From UBA7803 sp040219935 (GTDB lineage Bacteria; Pseudomonadota; Gammaproteobacteria; Pseudomonadales; Azotimanducaceae), in assembly GCA_040219935.1 (NCBI GenBank), contig JAVJUA010000092.1:1-64000 (forward strand): a DNA stretch of 64,000 nt. The letters are read 5' to 3'. This document shows positions 15,595-23,795 of this stretch, piece after piece. Below the pieces are notes generated by a model. That model did no database searches and had not been told where the DNA came from. It worked only from the letters and a program-made list of their open reading frames with translations. Positions within the stretch are counted from its first letter, which is position 1. Each line of letters opens with the position of its first letter. Position numbers and translations under genes: made by a program.

Positions 15595-16470
15595 ATGGGA
15601 CTGCTGGACGGTAAGGTAGCCATCGTCACCGGCGCCGGCGGCGGCATCGGCCGGGCACACGCGCTGCTGCTGGCGAAGGAAGGGGCTTCGGTGGTGGTCA
15701 ACGACCTGGGCGGCGCCCGGGACGGCACCGGCGGCTCCCAGAGCATGGCGGACGCGGTGGTCAAGGAGATCAAGGCCGCCGGCGGCCAGGCCGTGGCCAA
15801 CTACGGCTCGGTATCGGACAAGAAGGCGGCCAGGGAGATGGTCGATCAGGCCGTGCAGACGTTCGGCAAGCTCGACATCCTGATCGCCAATGCCGGCATC
15901 CTGCGGGACAAGTCGTTCAAGAACATGGACGACGACATGTGGGACGTGGTGCTGGACGTGCACCTGCGCGGCACCTACCTCACCACCAAGGCCGCCTACG
16001 ACCGCATGCTGGAGCAGGGCACCGGCGGGCGCATCATCATGACCAGTTCCACTTCGGGCCTGCTCGGCAATTTCGGCCAGACCAACTACGGCGCCGCCAA
16101 GGCCGGCATCGCCGGCTTCATGCGCTGCCTGTGGCTCGAAGGCATCAAGTACGGCATCACCGTCAACGTGCTGGCCCCCACCGCCATGTCGCGCCTCACC
16201 GAGGACATTCTGCCGGAAGGCGTGCAGGACAAGTTCCCGCCGGAGAACGTCTCCCCCGCCATCGTCTGGCTGTGCAGCGACGAAGCCAAGGATGTTTCCG
16301 GACGGCAGTTCCTGATCGGCGGCAACAACGTCTCGCTGCTGTCCTGGCAGCTCACCCCCATCGCCGACCGGCCGCTGGATCAGGGCCCCTGGGACGTGGC
16401 CGAGATCGGCGAGAAGATTCTCGCCAGCAAGGAGCAGTGGCCGCCCATCAACCCGATGCGCGGCGCCTAG
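15595..16470 (+). CDS. SDR-family 3-hydroxyacyl-CoA dehydrogenase-like protein (MFE-2/HSD17B4 type)
   Basis: 291 aa. Rossmann motif TGAGGGIG (12-19), NDLGG after strand 2, NAG (99-101), and the catalytic Ser cluster at 151-154 with Y165 and K169 in NYGAAKAG. The sequence SGLLGNFGQTNYGAAKAG and the long insertion ARDGTGGSQS are typical of the D-3-hydroxyacyl-CoA dehydrogenase domain of peroxisomal multifunctional enzyme type 2 and of bacterial steroid-pathway relatives. It would oxidise a (3R)-hydroxyacyl-CoA with NAD+. A very strong AAGGAGGAGAG site precedes the ATG. First gene of the operon 15595-19939; the operator-like palindrome at 15568 lies just ahead. Confidence 0.85.
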   Translation: MGLLDGKVAIVTGAGGGIGRAHALLLAKEGASVVVNDLGGARDGTGGSQSMADAVVKEIKAAGGQAVANYGSVSDKKAAREMVDQAVQTFGKLDILIANAGILRDKSFKNMDDDMWDVVLDVHLRGTYLTTKAAYDRMLEQGTGGRIIMTSSTSGLLGNFGQTNYGAAKAGIAGFMRCLWLEGIKYGITVNVLAPTAMSRLTEDILPEGVQDKFPPENVSPAIVWLCSDEAKDVSGRQFLIGGNNVSLLSWQLTPIADRPLDQGPWDVAEIGEKILASKEQWPPINPMRGA

Positions 16471-16476
16471 GCCGCC

Positions 16477-17679
16477 ATGGCGGGGCCGCTCGCGGGCTTC
16501 CGCGTGCTGGATCTGTCGGCGGTGGTGTCCGGTCCCCTGACCGGTGCCCTGCTGGCGGATCAGGGCGCGGACGTGATCAAGGTGGAACGCACCGGCGCCG
16601 GCGACATCCAGCGTCACGTCGGCAGCCGACGCAACGGCTACTCCGGCTTCTTCCACGTGCTCAACCGCGGCAAGCGCTCGCTGGCGCTCGACCTCGGCAC
16701 GGCCGAGGGCGTGGACATCGTCCGCCGCCTGGCGCGCCAGGCCGACGTGGTGATCCAGAACTTCCGCCCCGGCGTGACGGACCGCCTCGGCATCGGCTAC
16801 GGAGCGCTGTCGGCGGACAACCCCGGGCTGGTCTACCTGTCCATCAGCGGCTTCGGCCAGACCGGGCCCCGGGCCGGCGAGCGGGCCTACGACCCCATCA
16901 TCCAGTGCTACGCCGGCCTCGCCGAGGTGCAGGGGCGCATCCACACCGATCATCCGGACCAGCCGGAGCAGGTGAACATGCTGCTGCTCGACAAGCTCAC
17001 CGCGGCCACCGGCTGCCAGGCGGTCACCGCCGCGCTGCTGGCGCGGACCAAGACGGGGCGCGGCCAGCACATCGAGCTGTCCATGCTGGACACCGCCATC
17101 GCCTTCTCGTGGAGCGACGTGGCCGCCGATCTCATCCTGCTGGGCGACGGCGTCGATCAGCGCCCGCCGGTGGGCGCCTCCGGCATGCTGCACCGCTACC
17201 AGGACGGCTGGGCTGCCACCATGACCCTGACTCAGGCCGAGTTCGCAGGCATGTGCCGCGCCCTCGGCGTCGAGCATGTGGCCACCGACCCCCGGTTCGC
17301 CAGCCTCGACGCCCGGATGCAGCATCGGCTCGAGCTGCGTGCCGTGCTCGAAACCGAAGTCGCGGACGCGGCTGCCACCCTCGGCCTCGAGGAGGCCGGG
17401 CGGCGCATGAGTGCCGAGCAGGTGCCCTTCGCCCGGGTGCGGCGCCTGCGCGATCTGCCCGACGACGCCCAGGTGCGCCACAACCAGGTGTTCCGCGAGC
17501 TCGACCACCCGGTGGCCGGACGGCTGCGCGACGCGCGGCCGGCGCCACGGTTTTCCGAGACCCCGGCGGCGCCCGGCGCCCCGGCCCCCACCGTGGGCCA
17601 GCACACCCGCGACATCCTCGCCGAGCTCGGGCTCGGCGACGCCATCGACGACTACTTCCAGCGAGGCATCGTGTCATGA
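16477..17679 (+). CDS. CaiB/BaiF family CoA-transferase
   Basis: 400 aa, the full length of class III CoA-transferases. It starts six bases after the dehydrogenase stop. Family motifs seen are GFRVLDLSAVVSGP, ADVIKVER, NRGKRSLALDL, VVIQNFRPGV and SISGFGQTGP. D172 in LLLDKLTAATG aligns by eye with the catalytic aspartate that forms the mixed anhydride. These enzymes move CoA between acids, for example activating a bile acid or steroid carboxylate, and here would feed the dehydrogenases encoded next. The stop overlaps the next ATG (ATGA). Confidence 0.88.
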   Translation: MAGPLAGFRVLDLSAVVSGPLTGALLADQGADVIKVERTGAGDIQRHVGSRRNGYSGFFHVLNRGKRSLALDLGTAEGVDIVRRLARQADVVIQNFRPGVTDRLGIGYGALSADNPGLVYLSISGFGQTGPRAGERAYDPIIQCYAGLAEVQGRIHTDHPDQPEQVNMLLLDKLTAATGCQAVTAALLARTKTGRGQHIELSMLDTAIAFSWSDVAADLILLGDGVDQRPPVGASGMLHRYQDGWAATMTLTQAEFAGMCRALGVEHVATDPRFASLDARMQHRLELRAVLETEVADAAATLGLEEAGRRMSAEQVPFARVRRLRDLPDDAQVRHNQVFRELDHPVAGRLRDARPAPRFSETPAAPGAPAPTVGQHTRDILAELGLGDAIDDYFQRGIVS

Positions 17680-18779
17680 ATTTCGGCTTCACCGAGGAAC
17701 AGAACCTGCTGCGCGACCAGGTACGGCGGTTCATGACCGACGCACTGGCCATGCCCAAGGTGCGCGAGGTGATGGCGCGCGACGACGGCTTCGACCGCGA
17801 CCTCTGGCGGCAGGTGGGCGAGCTCGGCTGGCTGGGCCTGATCGTGCCCGAGGCCCACGGCGGCCTCGGCCTCAAGTGGATCGACCTGACGGTGGTGCTG
17901 GAGGAAACCGCGCGCGGCCTGTCGCCCCTGCCCATCGCCACCCAGGCTCTCGCCTGCGCCGCCATCCTGCGCTGCGGCAGCGACGCCCAGCAGGCGGGCT
18001 GGCTGCCCCATCTCGCCTCCGGCGAGGCGGTCTGCACCCTGGCCCTGTACGACGAGGCCAACTGGATCAGCCCGGACGCGATCACGCTGCGCGGCCGCGC
18101 CGTCGACGGCGGCATCGAGCTCGATGGCGTCAAGCCGTTCGTCGCCGATGCCATGGCCGCCGACTACCACCTGCTGGCCTTCCGCGGCCCTGACGGTCTG
18201 GCGCTGGCCGCCCTGACCCGGGATCAGGTGGCGGTGAAGGCGCAGCCGGTGATGGACCGAACCAAGCCCACCGGCAGCATCACCCTGGACCACGTACGTG
18301 TCGATGCCGATCACGTGCTGCCGCTGGGCGACGACGATCTGGCCTGGCTCACCGACCTGGGCGCCGTGGCCGTCACCGCCGAGATGGTGGGCGCCGCCGA
18401 AGCCGCCCTGCAGATGACCAGCGCGTACGCCAAGGAGCGCATCCAGTTCGGCAAGCCCATCGGCCAGTACCAGGGCGTGAAGCATCGGCTGGCCGACATG
18501 TTCGTCGACGTCGAGTCGATCAAGTCGCTGCTCTACTACGCCGCCTGGGCCGCGGACGAAGCGCCGGACGAGCTGCCGCGGGCCGTCTCGCTCGCCAAGG
18601 GCTACGCCGCCGACGCCTTCGCTCGGCTCGGCATCGACGGCGTCGGCCTGCACGGTGCCATCGGCTTCACCGCCGAGTACGACGTGCAGCTCTACCTCAA
18701 GCGCTCGAAGTGGGCGCGCCCCATGTTCGGGGACTCCGACTACCACCTCGACCGCGTCGCCAGCCTGGGAGGTCTGTAA
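17676..18779 (+). CDS. Acyl-CoA dehydrogenase, first subunit of a pair
   Basis: 367 aa. Acyl-CoA dehydrogenase fold with an N-terminal helical domain (FTEEQNLLRDQVRRF, GWLGLIVPEAHGGLGLKWID) and the C-terminal FAD-binding helices (AYAKERIQFGKPIGQYQGVKHRLADM, GIDGVGLHGAIGFTAEYDVQLY). It is shorter and more diverged in the middle domain than ordinary members. This, and the partner gene that follows with a TAATG overlap, suggests an alpha2beta2 heterotetramer like the paired FadE/ChsE enzymes of steroid side-chain and ring degradation. The ATG at 17676 overlaps the CoA-transferase stop. Confidence 0.85.
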   Translation: MNFGFTEEQNLLRDQVRRFMTDALAMPKVREVMARDDGFDRDLWRQVGELGWLGLIVPEAHGGLGLKWIDLTVVLEETARGLSPLPIATQALACAAILRCGSDAQQAGWLPHLASGEAVCTLALYDEANWISPDAITLRGRAVDGGIELDGVKPFVADAMAADYHLLAFRGPDGLALAALTRDQVAVKAQPVMDRTKPTGSITLDHVRVDADHVLPLGDDDLAWLTDLGAVAVTAEMVGAAEAALQMTSAYAKERIQFGKPIGQYQGVKHRLADMFVDVESIKSLLYYAAWAADEAPDELPRAVSLAKGYAADAFARLGIDGVGLHGAIGFTAEYDVQLYLKRSKWARPMFGDSDYHLDRVASLGGL

Positions 18780-19939
18780 TGGATTTCGAGTACACGCCCG
18801 AAGAGCAGGCCTTCCGCGAGGAGGTGCGCGGCTTTCTGAAGCAGAACCTGCCGCCCAAGCGCGAGCGCGGCCGCGAGTTTCTCGGCCAGTGGCTGGCCAA
18901 GGTGCGGGACAAGGGCTGGGTGGGCTTTTCCTGGCCGAAGGCGTACGGCGGCAGCGACGGCGGCCTGATCGAGCAGGCCATCCTCAAGGAGGAGATGGCG
19001 CTGGCCAAGGCGCCGCCGCTCGGCACCTCGTTCATGGGCCTGGCCTGGGTCGGCCCCGGCATCATGCAGTACGGCACCGATGAGCAGAAGCAGCGCTTCA
19101 TCCCCGACATCCTCGACTCCAAGGTGTCGTGGTGCACGGGCTACTCCGAGCCCAACTACGGCTCGGACCTGGCGTCCATCCAGTGCAAGGGAGTTCGTGA
19201 GGGTGATCACTACGTGGTCAACGGCCAGAAGATCTGGACATCGGGCGCCCCCTGGGCCGACTGGATCATCCTGCTGGTGCGCACCCACTGGGACCCGGAG
19301 CACAAGCACCAGGGCATCACCTGCCTGCTGGTGCCCATGACCACGCCCGGCGTGGAAGTACGACCCATCGAGAACATGGCCGGCGACCGCCACTTCGCCG
19401 AGGTCTTCTTCACCGACGTCAAGGTGCCCGTGGAGAACCGGCTCGGCAAGGAGGGTGAGGGCTGGATGGTCACCGTCTCGGCGCTGGCCAACGAGCGCTC
19501 CAGCATCGGCGAGGTGACGCAGATGTTCGACAAGCTCGACACCCTGCGCGATCTGGTGAAGCGCACCACCAAGCAGGGCCGCCCGGCCAGCGAAGATCCG
19601 CTGGTGCGCCGGCGCCTGGCCCTGTTCGAGGCGAAGATCGCGGCCATGAAGTACAACGGCCTGCGCTACCTCACCGCGCAGCTCAAGGGCGAGCCGCTGT
19701 CGTCCGAGACCTCCGTGAACAAGCTGCACCGGGCCAGCCTGGAGATCGAGATGGACGACTTCGCGGTGGAGCTCACCGGTCAGGCGGGCCTGCAGATGCC
19801 GGGCGGCGATGCCGCCGTGGACGGCGGCCGTTGGGCCAAGTCGAGCCTGTCGTGGCCGAACGTGGTGATCGGCGGCGGCACCCCCAACATTCAGCGCAAC
19901 ATCATCGCCGAGCGCATTCTCGGCCAGCCGAAAGACTGA
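18779..19939 (+). CDS. Acyl-CoA dehydrogenase, second subunit of a pair
   Basis: 386 aa. Full-length fold: EEVRGFLKQNLPP at the start, GWVGFSWPKAYGG, the FAD/substrate motif WCTGYSEPNYGSDLASIQ, VNGQKIWTSGA, and a C-terminus with IGGGTPNIQRNIIAERILG, which contacts FAD. It is very similar to FadE-type subunits of heteromeric steroid or branched acyl-CoA dehydrogenases. GGGAGG lies upstream of the ATG at 18779, which overlaps the previous stop (TAATG). Together with the upstream subunit it would desaturate the CoA thioester made by the transferase. The catalytic base was not pinned down. Confidence 0.88.
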   Translation: MDFEYTPEEQAFREEVRGFLKQNLPPKRERGREFLGQWLAKVRDKGWVGFSWPKAYGGSDGGLIEQAILKEEMALAKAPPLGTSFMGLAWVGPGIMQYGTDEQKQRFIPDILDSKVSWCTGYSEPNYGSDLASIQCKGVREGDHYVVNGQKIWTSGAPWADWIILLVRTHWDPEHKHQGITCLLVPMTTPGVEVRPIENMAGDRHFAEVFFTDVKVPVENRLGKEGEGWMVTVSALANERSSIGEVTQMFDKLDTLRDLVKRTTKQGRPASEDPLVRRRLALFEAKIAAMKYNGLRYLTAQLKGEPLSSETSVNKLHRASLEIEMDDFAVELTGQAGLQMPGGDAAVDGGRWAKSSLSWPNVVIGGGTPNIQRNIIAERILGQPKD

Positions 19940-19950
19940 TCGGCGCCCGG

Positions 19951-20154
19951 TTACGCCTCGGCGTACTGCGCCGGCTCCGCCGCAAGGGCCAGGCGCCGCA
20001 CCTCGCCCTTGCGGGGACGCAGCACCAGGCTCTGGTGGCTGCGCGAGATGCTGATCTCGTCGCCGAGCTCGACGAGCGACAGACGCTCCAGCTCGGTTTC
20101 CGGCGCGAAAGCGATCTTGATGTCGTTCTGCTCGATGGTGATGGTGGTCTTCAT
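19951..20154 (-). CDS. Small conserved-looking protein, unrecognised
   Basis: 67 aa. The ATG at 20154 has a strong GGAGGG site five to six bases upstream, so expression is likely. The sequence alternates beta-type stretches (TTITIEQNDIKIAF, DEISISRSHQSLVLR) and ends in an alanine-rich tail; no cysteine or membrane segment. It is convergent with the acyl-CoA dehydrogenase operon, with 11 bases between stops. Function unknown; a small beta-rich domain is all that can be said. Confidence 0.65.
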   Translation of the reverse strand: MKTTITIEQNDIKIAFAPETELERLSLVELGDEISISRSHQSLVLRPRKGEVRRLALAAEPAQYAEA

Positions 20155-20376
20155 GCTGCCCTCCGGTGCCGGCGGTATCGTGCGCGTGCACGCCTGCCTG
20201 CACGGTCAGCATTGTCCCCCACCCAGGCGTCCACCCTGTCACCGGAATGTGATCGGTTTCACACCGGGCCCTCATGCATCTGTAAGCGGCGCTGCCGCCG
20301 GCCGGTTGTACAAGACGGTGCCTGACGGCATAGAGTCTGAGCCTGCGCCACGCGGACCTGCAGGAAAGCACGAGAC

Positions 20377-21300
20377 ATGAAGATCGGCATCAACGGCACC
20401 GGGCTGGTGCAGAAGGCGTCCGTGGACGCGATCGCGGCCGACGCCGCAGCGGCGGCGCGGGACGGGTTCTCGAGCTACTGGCTGGCGGAGCACCCCAGCG
20501 GCGGCTTCGACGCCCTCACCGTGCTGGCCCTGGTGGGGCAACGGGTGCCCGGCATCGAGCTCGGCACCGCCATCGTGCCGACGTTTCCCCGCCATCCCAT
20601 GGTGCTCGCCGGGCAGACGCTGACCACCGCCGCCGCCATCGACCATCGGCTGACGCTCGGCATCGGCCTGTCCCACGAGCCGATGATGGCCCAGCTCGGC
20701 ATCGGCTTCGACAAGCCCATCCGCCACCTGCGCGAGTATCTGACCATCCTCATGGCGCTGCTGCGCACCGGCCGGGCCGACTTCCACGGCGACACCCTGG
20801 CCTGCCAGGCCCAGGTGTTCAAACCCCCCGCGGTCATGACGCCGGTGGTGGTGGCCGCCCTGGGGCCCCAGGCCCTGAAGGTGGCCGGCACCCTGGCGGA
20901 CGGCACCACCCTGGCCTGGGTGGGACCGAGAACCGTGGGCGAGCACATCGTGCCGCGCATCGGCGAGGCCGCCGCGGCGGCGGGTCGACCGGCGCCGCGC
21001 ATCATCGCCACCCTGCCGGTGTGCGTCACCGACGACCCGGACGGCGTGCGCGCCGCCATCGCCAGCGGCCTGTCCATGTACGGCCGGCTGCCGTCCTACC
21101 GCGCCATGTTCGAACGCGAAGGTGTGGACGGGCCCGCGGACGTGGCCATCGTCGGCGACCCGTCGCAGGTGCGCGCCGGGCTCAAAGCCATGGCCGATGC
21201 CGGCGTCACCGACTTTGCCGCCTCGGAGTTCGTGCGCAATCCGCGAGAGCGCGAAGCCACCCGGTCACTGCTGCGTGAGGCGCTGAACGCCCGGCGCTGA
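20377..21300 (+). CDS. LLM-class (luciferase-like/F420-type) oxidoreductase
   Basis: 307 aa. A TIM-barrel flavin or F420-dependent monooxygenase-type protein: SYWLAEHPSGGFDALTVLALV, GIELGTAIVPTFPRHPMVLA, LGIGLSHEPM and VVVAALGPQALKVAG are typical segments. Of the subfamilies I know, it most resembles the F420-associated mycobacterial-type LLM oxidoreductases. Whether this organism makes F420 cannot be told here, so FMN is an alternative cofactor. The ATG at 20377 has AGGAAA upstream. It stands alone, downstream of about 220 bases that should hold its promoter. Confidence 0.82.
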   Translation: MKIGINGTGLVQKASVDAIAADAAAAARDGFSSYWLAEHPSGGFDALTVLALVGQRVPGIELGTAIVPTFPRHPMVLAGQTLTTAAAIDHRLTLGIGLSHEPMMAQLGIGFDKPIRHLREYLTILMALLRTGRADFHGDTLACQAQVFKPPAVMTPVVVAALGPQALKVAGTLADGTTLAWVGPRTVGEHIVPRIGEAAAAAGRPAPRIIATLPVCVTDDPDGVRAAIASGLSMYGRLPSYRAMFEREGVDGPADVAIVGDPSQVRAGLKAMADAGVTDFAASEFVRNPREREATRSLLREALNARR

Positions 21301-21325
21301 CGCCGCCGGCGCTGACGCCGCTCGC

Positions 21326-22291
21326 TCAGCCGCCGCCGCAGCTGCCGCCGCCGAGCACGCAGAAGCGGGCGCAGTGCGGGTGGTTCAGGGGCACCGGGGC
21401 CAGCGCCTCGGCCAGGGTGATGCCCAGCTCGAAGCGGGGGTCGTAGGGCAGCAGCGTGCAGGCGACCACGGCCGGCCGGGCGGCGCCCCGCCGCTTCACC
21501 ACCATGCGCGAGCTGGCGCACATCATCTGCGCGGGATCGACGCCGAGCAGCTTCCAGCACGCATCCGTGATCTCGGGCACCTGGGCGGCCTCGTCCATCT
21601 CCGGAAACAGGATCAGGGTCTGCGGATCGTGCGCGTCAAGGGCGATGGACTCGCGCTCGAACAGGCGCGCGAAGCCGGCGCGCAGCTCGTCTTCCGACTC
21701 GTCCCACAGGGTGCGGCCGGCGACGTGGGTGCGAAATCCCTCCGCCACCAGCCAGCGCAGCCCGTCGAGCATGGGCTTCCACGACCGTGGGCCCCGTTCC
21801 TCTCGATGCCGCTCCGGCAGGTAGTGATCCACGGAGACGCGCAGCGTCAGCCGCGCGCCGAACCGCTCGCGCAAAGCCAGCAGCTCGTGGCGGCACTTGT
21901 ACATGGGCTTCATGGCGTTGGTCAGCACCAGCGCCTCGTGGCCGGCCGCCAGCGCATCCTCGAGCATGCCCATGAAGTCGGGGTTCATGAACGGCTCGCC
22001 GCCGGTGAAGCCGATGCTGCGGGTGCCGTGGCCGAGCGAGGCCAGCTCCCCCAGGTACCCGGCCGCCTCCGCCCGCGTCAGGTAGCTGAGGCGATCGTTG
22101 CTCGGGCTCGACTCGATGTAGCAATGCGTGCAGGCCAGGTTGCACAGGGTGCCGGTGTTGAGCCAGAGGGTGTCGATGCGGCGCAGGTCCACCCGGGCGC
22201 GCGGGCTGCCGTCGGCGGTCACCGCCGGGTCCGTGAAACGGCCGCCGAACTCCCGGCCGATCAGGGTGCTGGCATCGATCTGGTGGCTCAT
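21326..22291 (-). CDS. Radical SAM protein with Gly/Cys-rich C-terminal tail
   Basis: 321 aa. The radical SAM cluster motif C50-x-x-x-C54-x-x-C57 lies in TLCNLACTHCYIE, followed by GFTGGEPFMNPDF (SAM-binding GGEP). The C-terminus holds additional cysteines in HCARFCVLGGGSCGGG, which could bind an auxiliary iron-sulfur cluster or end in a flexible glycine tail. That tail recalls other small radical SAM enzymes acting on peptides or arsenicals, but I cannot place the family. AGGA precedes the ATG at 22291. No precursor peptide gene or partner is visible beside it; the mtgA gene upstream on the same strand is 55 bases away. Confidence 0.82.
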   Translation of the reverse strand: MSHQIDASTLIGREFGGRFTDPAVTADGSPRARVDLRRIDTLWLNTGTLCNLACTHCYIESSPSNDRLSYLTRAEAAGYLGELASLGHGTRSIGFTGGEPFMNPDFMGMLEDALAAGHEALVLTNAMKPMYKCRHELLALRERFGARLTLRVSVDHYLPERHREERGPRSWKPMLDGLRWLVAEGFRTHVAGRTLWDESEDELRAGFARLFERESIALDAHDPQTLILFPEMDEAAQVPEITDACWKLLGVDPAQMMCASSRMVVKRRGAARPAVVACTLLPYDPRFELGITLAEALAPVPLNHPHCARFCVLGGGSCGGG

Positions 22292-22346
22292 CCGTATCCT
22301 CGTTGGCCGCGGCGCCCATGGGTGTGACCCGCGGGAGCCCGGAATG

Positions 22347-23129
22347 TTACCCGCCGCATCGCGTCAGGTCGCGGCTGCGGTCGCCGTGCAGCACCGCCCG
22401 GGTGCCGGGCAGCTCGCGCAGGGTCGGCATCTGCCCGAGGATCCAGCGCTGCCGCTCGCGCAGGTAGGCCGACGGTGCGGCGGCGTCGAGGCGCCTGGGG
22501 CTCGGCAGCACCGCCGCCAGCAGGGCGCTCTCCGGCGCCGACAGAAGGTGCGAAGGCTTGTCGAAGAAGCGCTGCGCGGCGGCCTCCACCCCGTACACGC
22601 CATGGCCGAATTCGGCGGCGTTCAGGTAGACCTCGAGGATGCGCTGCTTCGGCCAGAGCGCCTCGATCAGCACCGTCAGCGCCGCCTCGAGCCCCTTGCG
22701 CAGCCAGCTCTGCCCTGGCCACAGGAACAGGTTCTTGGCCGTCTGCTGGCTCAGCGTGCTGGCGCCGCGCAGGCGCTCGCCGCGCCGCGCGTCGGCGAGC
22801 GCGCTGGTGATCTGGTCGACGTCGAAGCCGCGATGGCGGGGAAACTTCTGGTCTTCCGCGGCCATGACGGCCAGACGAATCGAGTCCGGCAGGCAGGCGC
22901 CCGGTACCCAGCGCTGGTCGAACGACATCTGCCGGTCGCCGCGCCAGGCCTCGAGGCGCGCGCCGACCATGAACGCCGTGGTGGGCGGATCGGCGACCCG
23001 CAGCGCCGCGACCAGAGCCACGATCGCCAGCAGCACGGCAGCCAGCGACCAGGCCAGACCACGCCAGAGCCGGCGCAGCGGGTGAATCTTCCTGCGGGCG
23101 CGATACCGGGGGGTCAAGACAGACTGCAC
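22347..23129 (-). CDS. mtgA: Monofunctional peptidoglycan glycosyltransferase
   Basis: 260 aa from a GTG at 23129. An ATG at 23210 in frame would leave only 32 bases for the divergent promoters, so the shorter form is preferred, but this is uncertain. A basic N-terminus and one transmembrane helix precede the GT51 domain with all key motifs: MAAEDQKFPRHRGFD (catalytic Glu, EDxxFxxH), RGASTLSQQTAKNLFL, RKGLEAALTVLIE and ILEVYLNAAEFGHGVYGVEAAA. It polymerises lipid II in the inner membrane. A second, very divergent GT51 protein is encoded 670 bases away at 23796. Confidence 0.93.
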   Translation of the reverse strand: MQSVLTPRYRARRKIHPLRRLWRGLAWSLAAVLLAIVALVAALRVADPPTTAFMVGARLEAWRGDRQMSFDQRWVPGACLPDSIRLAVMAAEDQKFPRHRGFDVDQITSALADARRGERLRGASTLSQQTAKNLFLWPGQSWLRKGLEAALTVLIEALWPKQRILEVYLNAAEFGHGVYGVEAAAQRFFDKPSHLLSAPESALLAAVLPSPRRLDAAAPSAYLRERQRWILGQMPTLRELPGTRAVLHGDRSRDLTRCGG

Positions 23130-23242
23130 GTCACCAGGGAGGGCCAGTGTACCTGCTCCGACCCACACCCGCGGCCTGGGGCGCTTGTCATGCCGGGACA
23201 CCGGGAGCATAGTCCGGCCACCGCCGCCCCGGGAGCCCGCCT

Positions 23243-23683
23243 ATGAAGATCGCCTCGCTAGGACACGTCGTCCTCAAGGTCACCGACCTCGCCCGCGCCG
23301 AAGCCTTCTACCACGGCCTGCTCGGCATGCCGGTGTGCGCCCGCTTCGACGAGCAGGGCATGAAGATGACGTTCTTCAGCCTCGGTGACCACCACGATCT
23401 GGCCCTGGCCGAGGTCTCCGGCGCCGATGCCGCCCCGGGCGAGCAGGCACCCGGCCTGCATCACGTCGCGTTCCGGATCGGCACCCGCCTCGAAGAGCTG
23501 ATCGAAGCGAAGACCGTGCTCGAATCCGCCGGCGTCACGCCGCTGCCGGTGGATCACGAGGTTACCAAGTCGCTGTACTTCGATGACCCGGACGGCAACA
23601 CCATCGAGCTCTACATCGACGCGTCCGACGTCTGGCGCCGCGATCCGCAGCGGGTCGCACAGCTCCAGCCGCTGGAGCTCTGA
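23243..23683 (+). CDS. VOC-family (glyoxalase/extradiol dioxygenase-like) protein
   Basis: 146 aa, one vicinal-oxygen-chelate module. Metal-site segments are SLGHVVLKVTD (first His), GLHHVAFRI (second His) and DPDGNTIELYID (Glu). A single module of this size is typical of glyoxalase-like or isomerase-like enzymes that act as homodimers; the substrate is unknown. GGGAG precedes the ATG at 23243. It sits between two cell-wall genes without obvious functional linkage. Confidence 0.85.
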   Translation: MKIASLGHVVLKVTDLARAEAFYHGLLGMPVCARFDEQGMKMTFFSLGDHHDLALAEVSGADAAPGEQAPGLHHVAFRIGTRLEELIEAKTVLESAGVTPLPVDHEVTKSLYFDDPDGNTIELYIDASDVWRRDPQRVAQLQPLEL

Positions 23684-23795
23684 TCGGTTGGGGCTGACGC
23701 GGCCCAAAAGCCGCTGACGGACTTTCGCCGCCGCTCGTGAAACACTAGCCTGGCTCGGGTCGGCAATCCCCAATCAGTTTGGTTCTGGAACTCCC

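Noticed and set aside
15547..18746. Long minus-strand frames opposite the SDR, CoA-transferase and dehydrogenase genes
   Set aside because: Shadow frames of well-supported genes; no family motif and unlikely composition.
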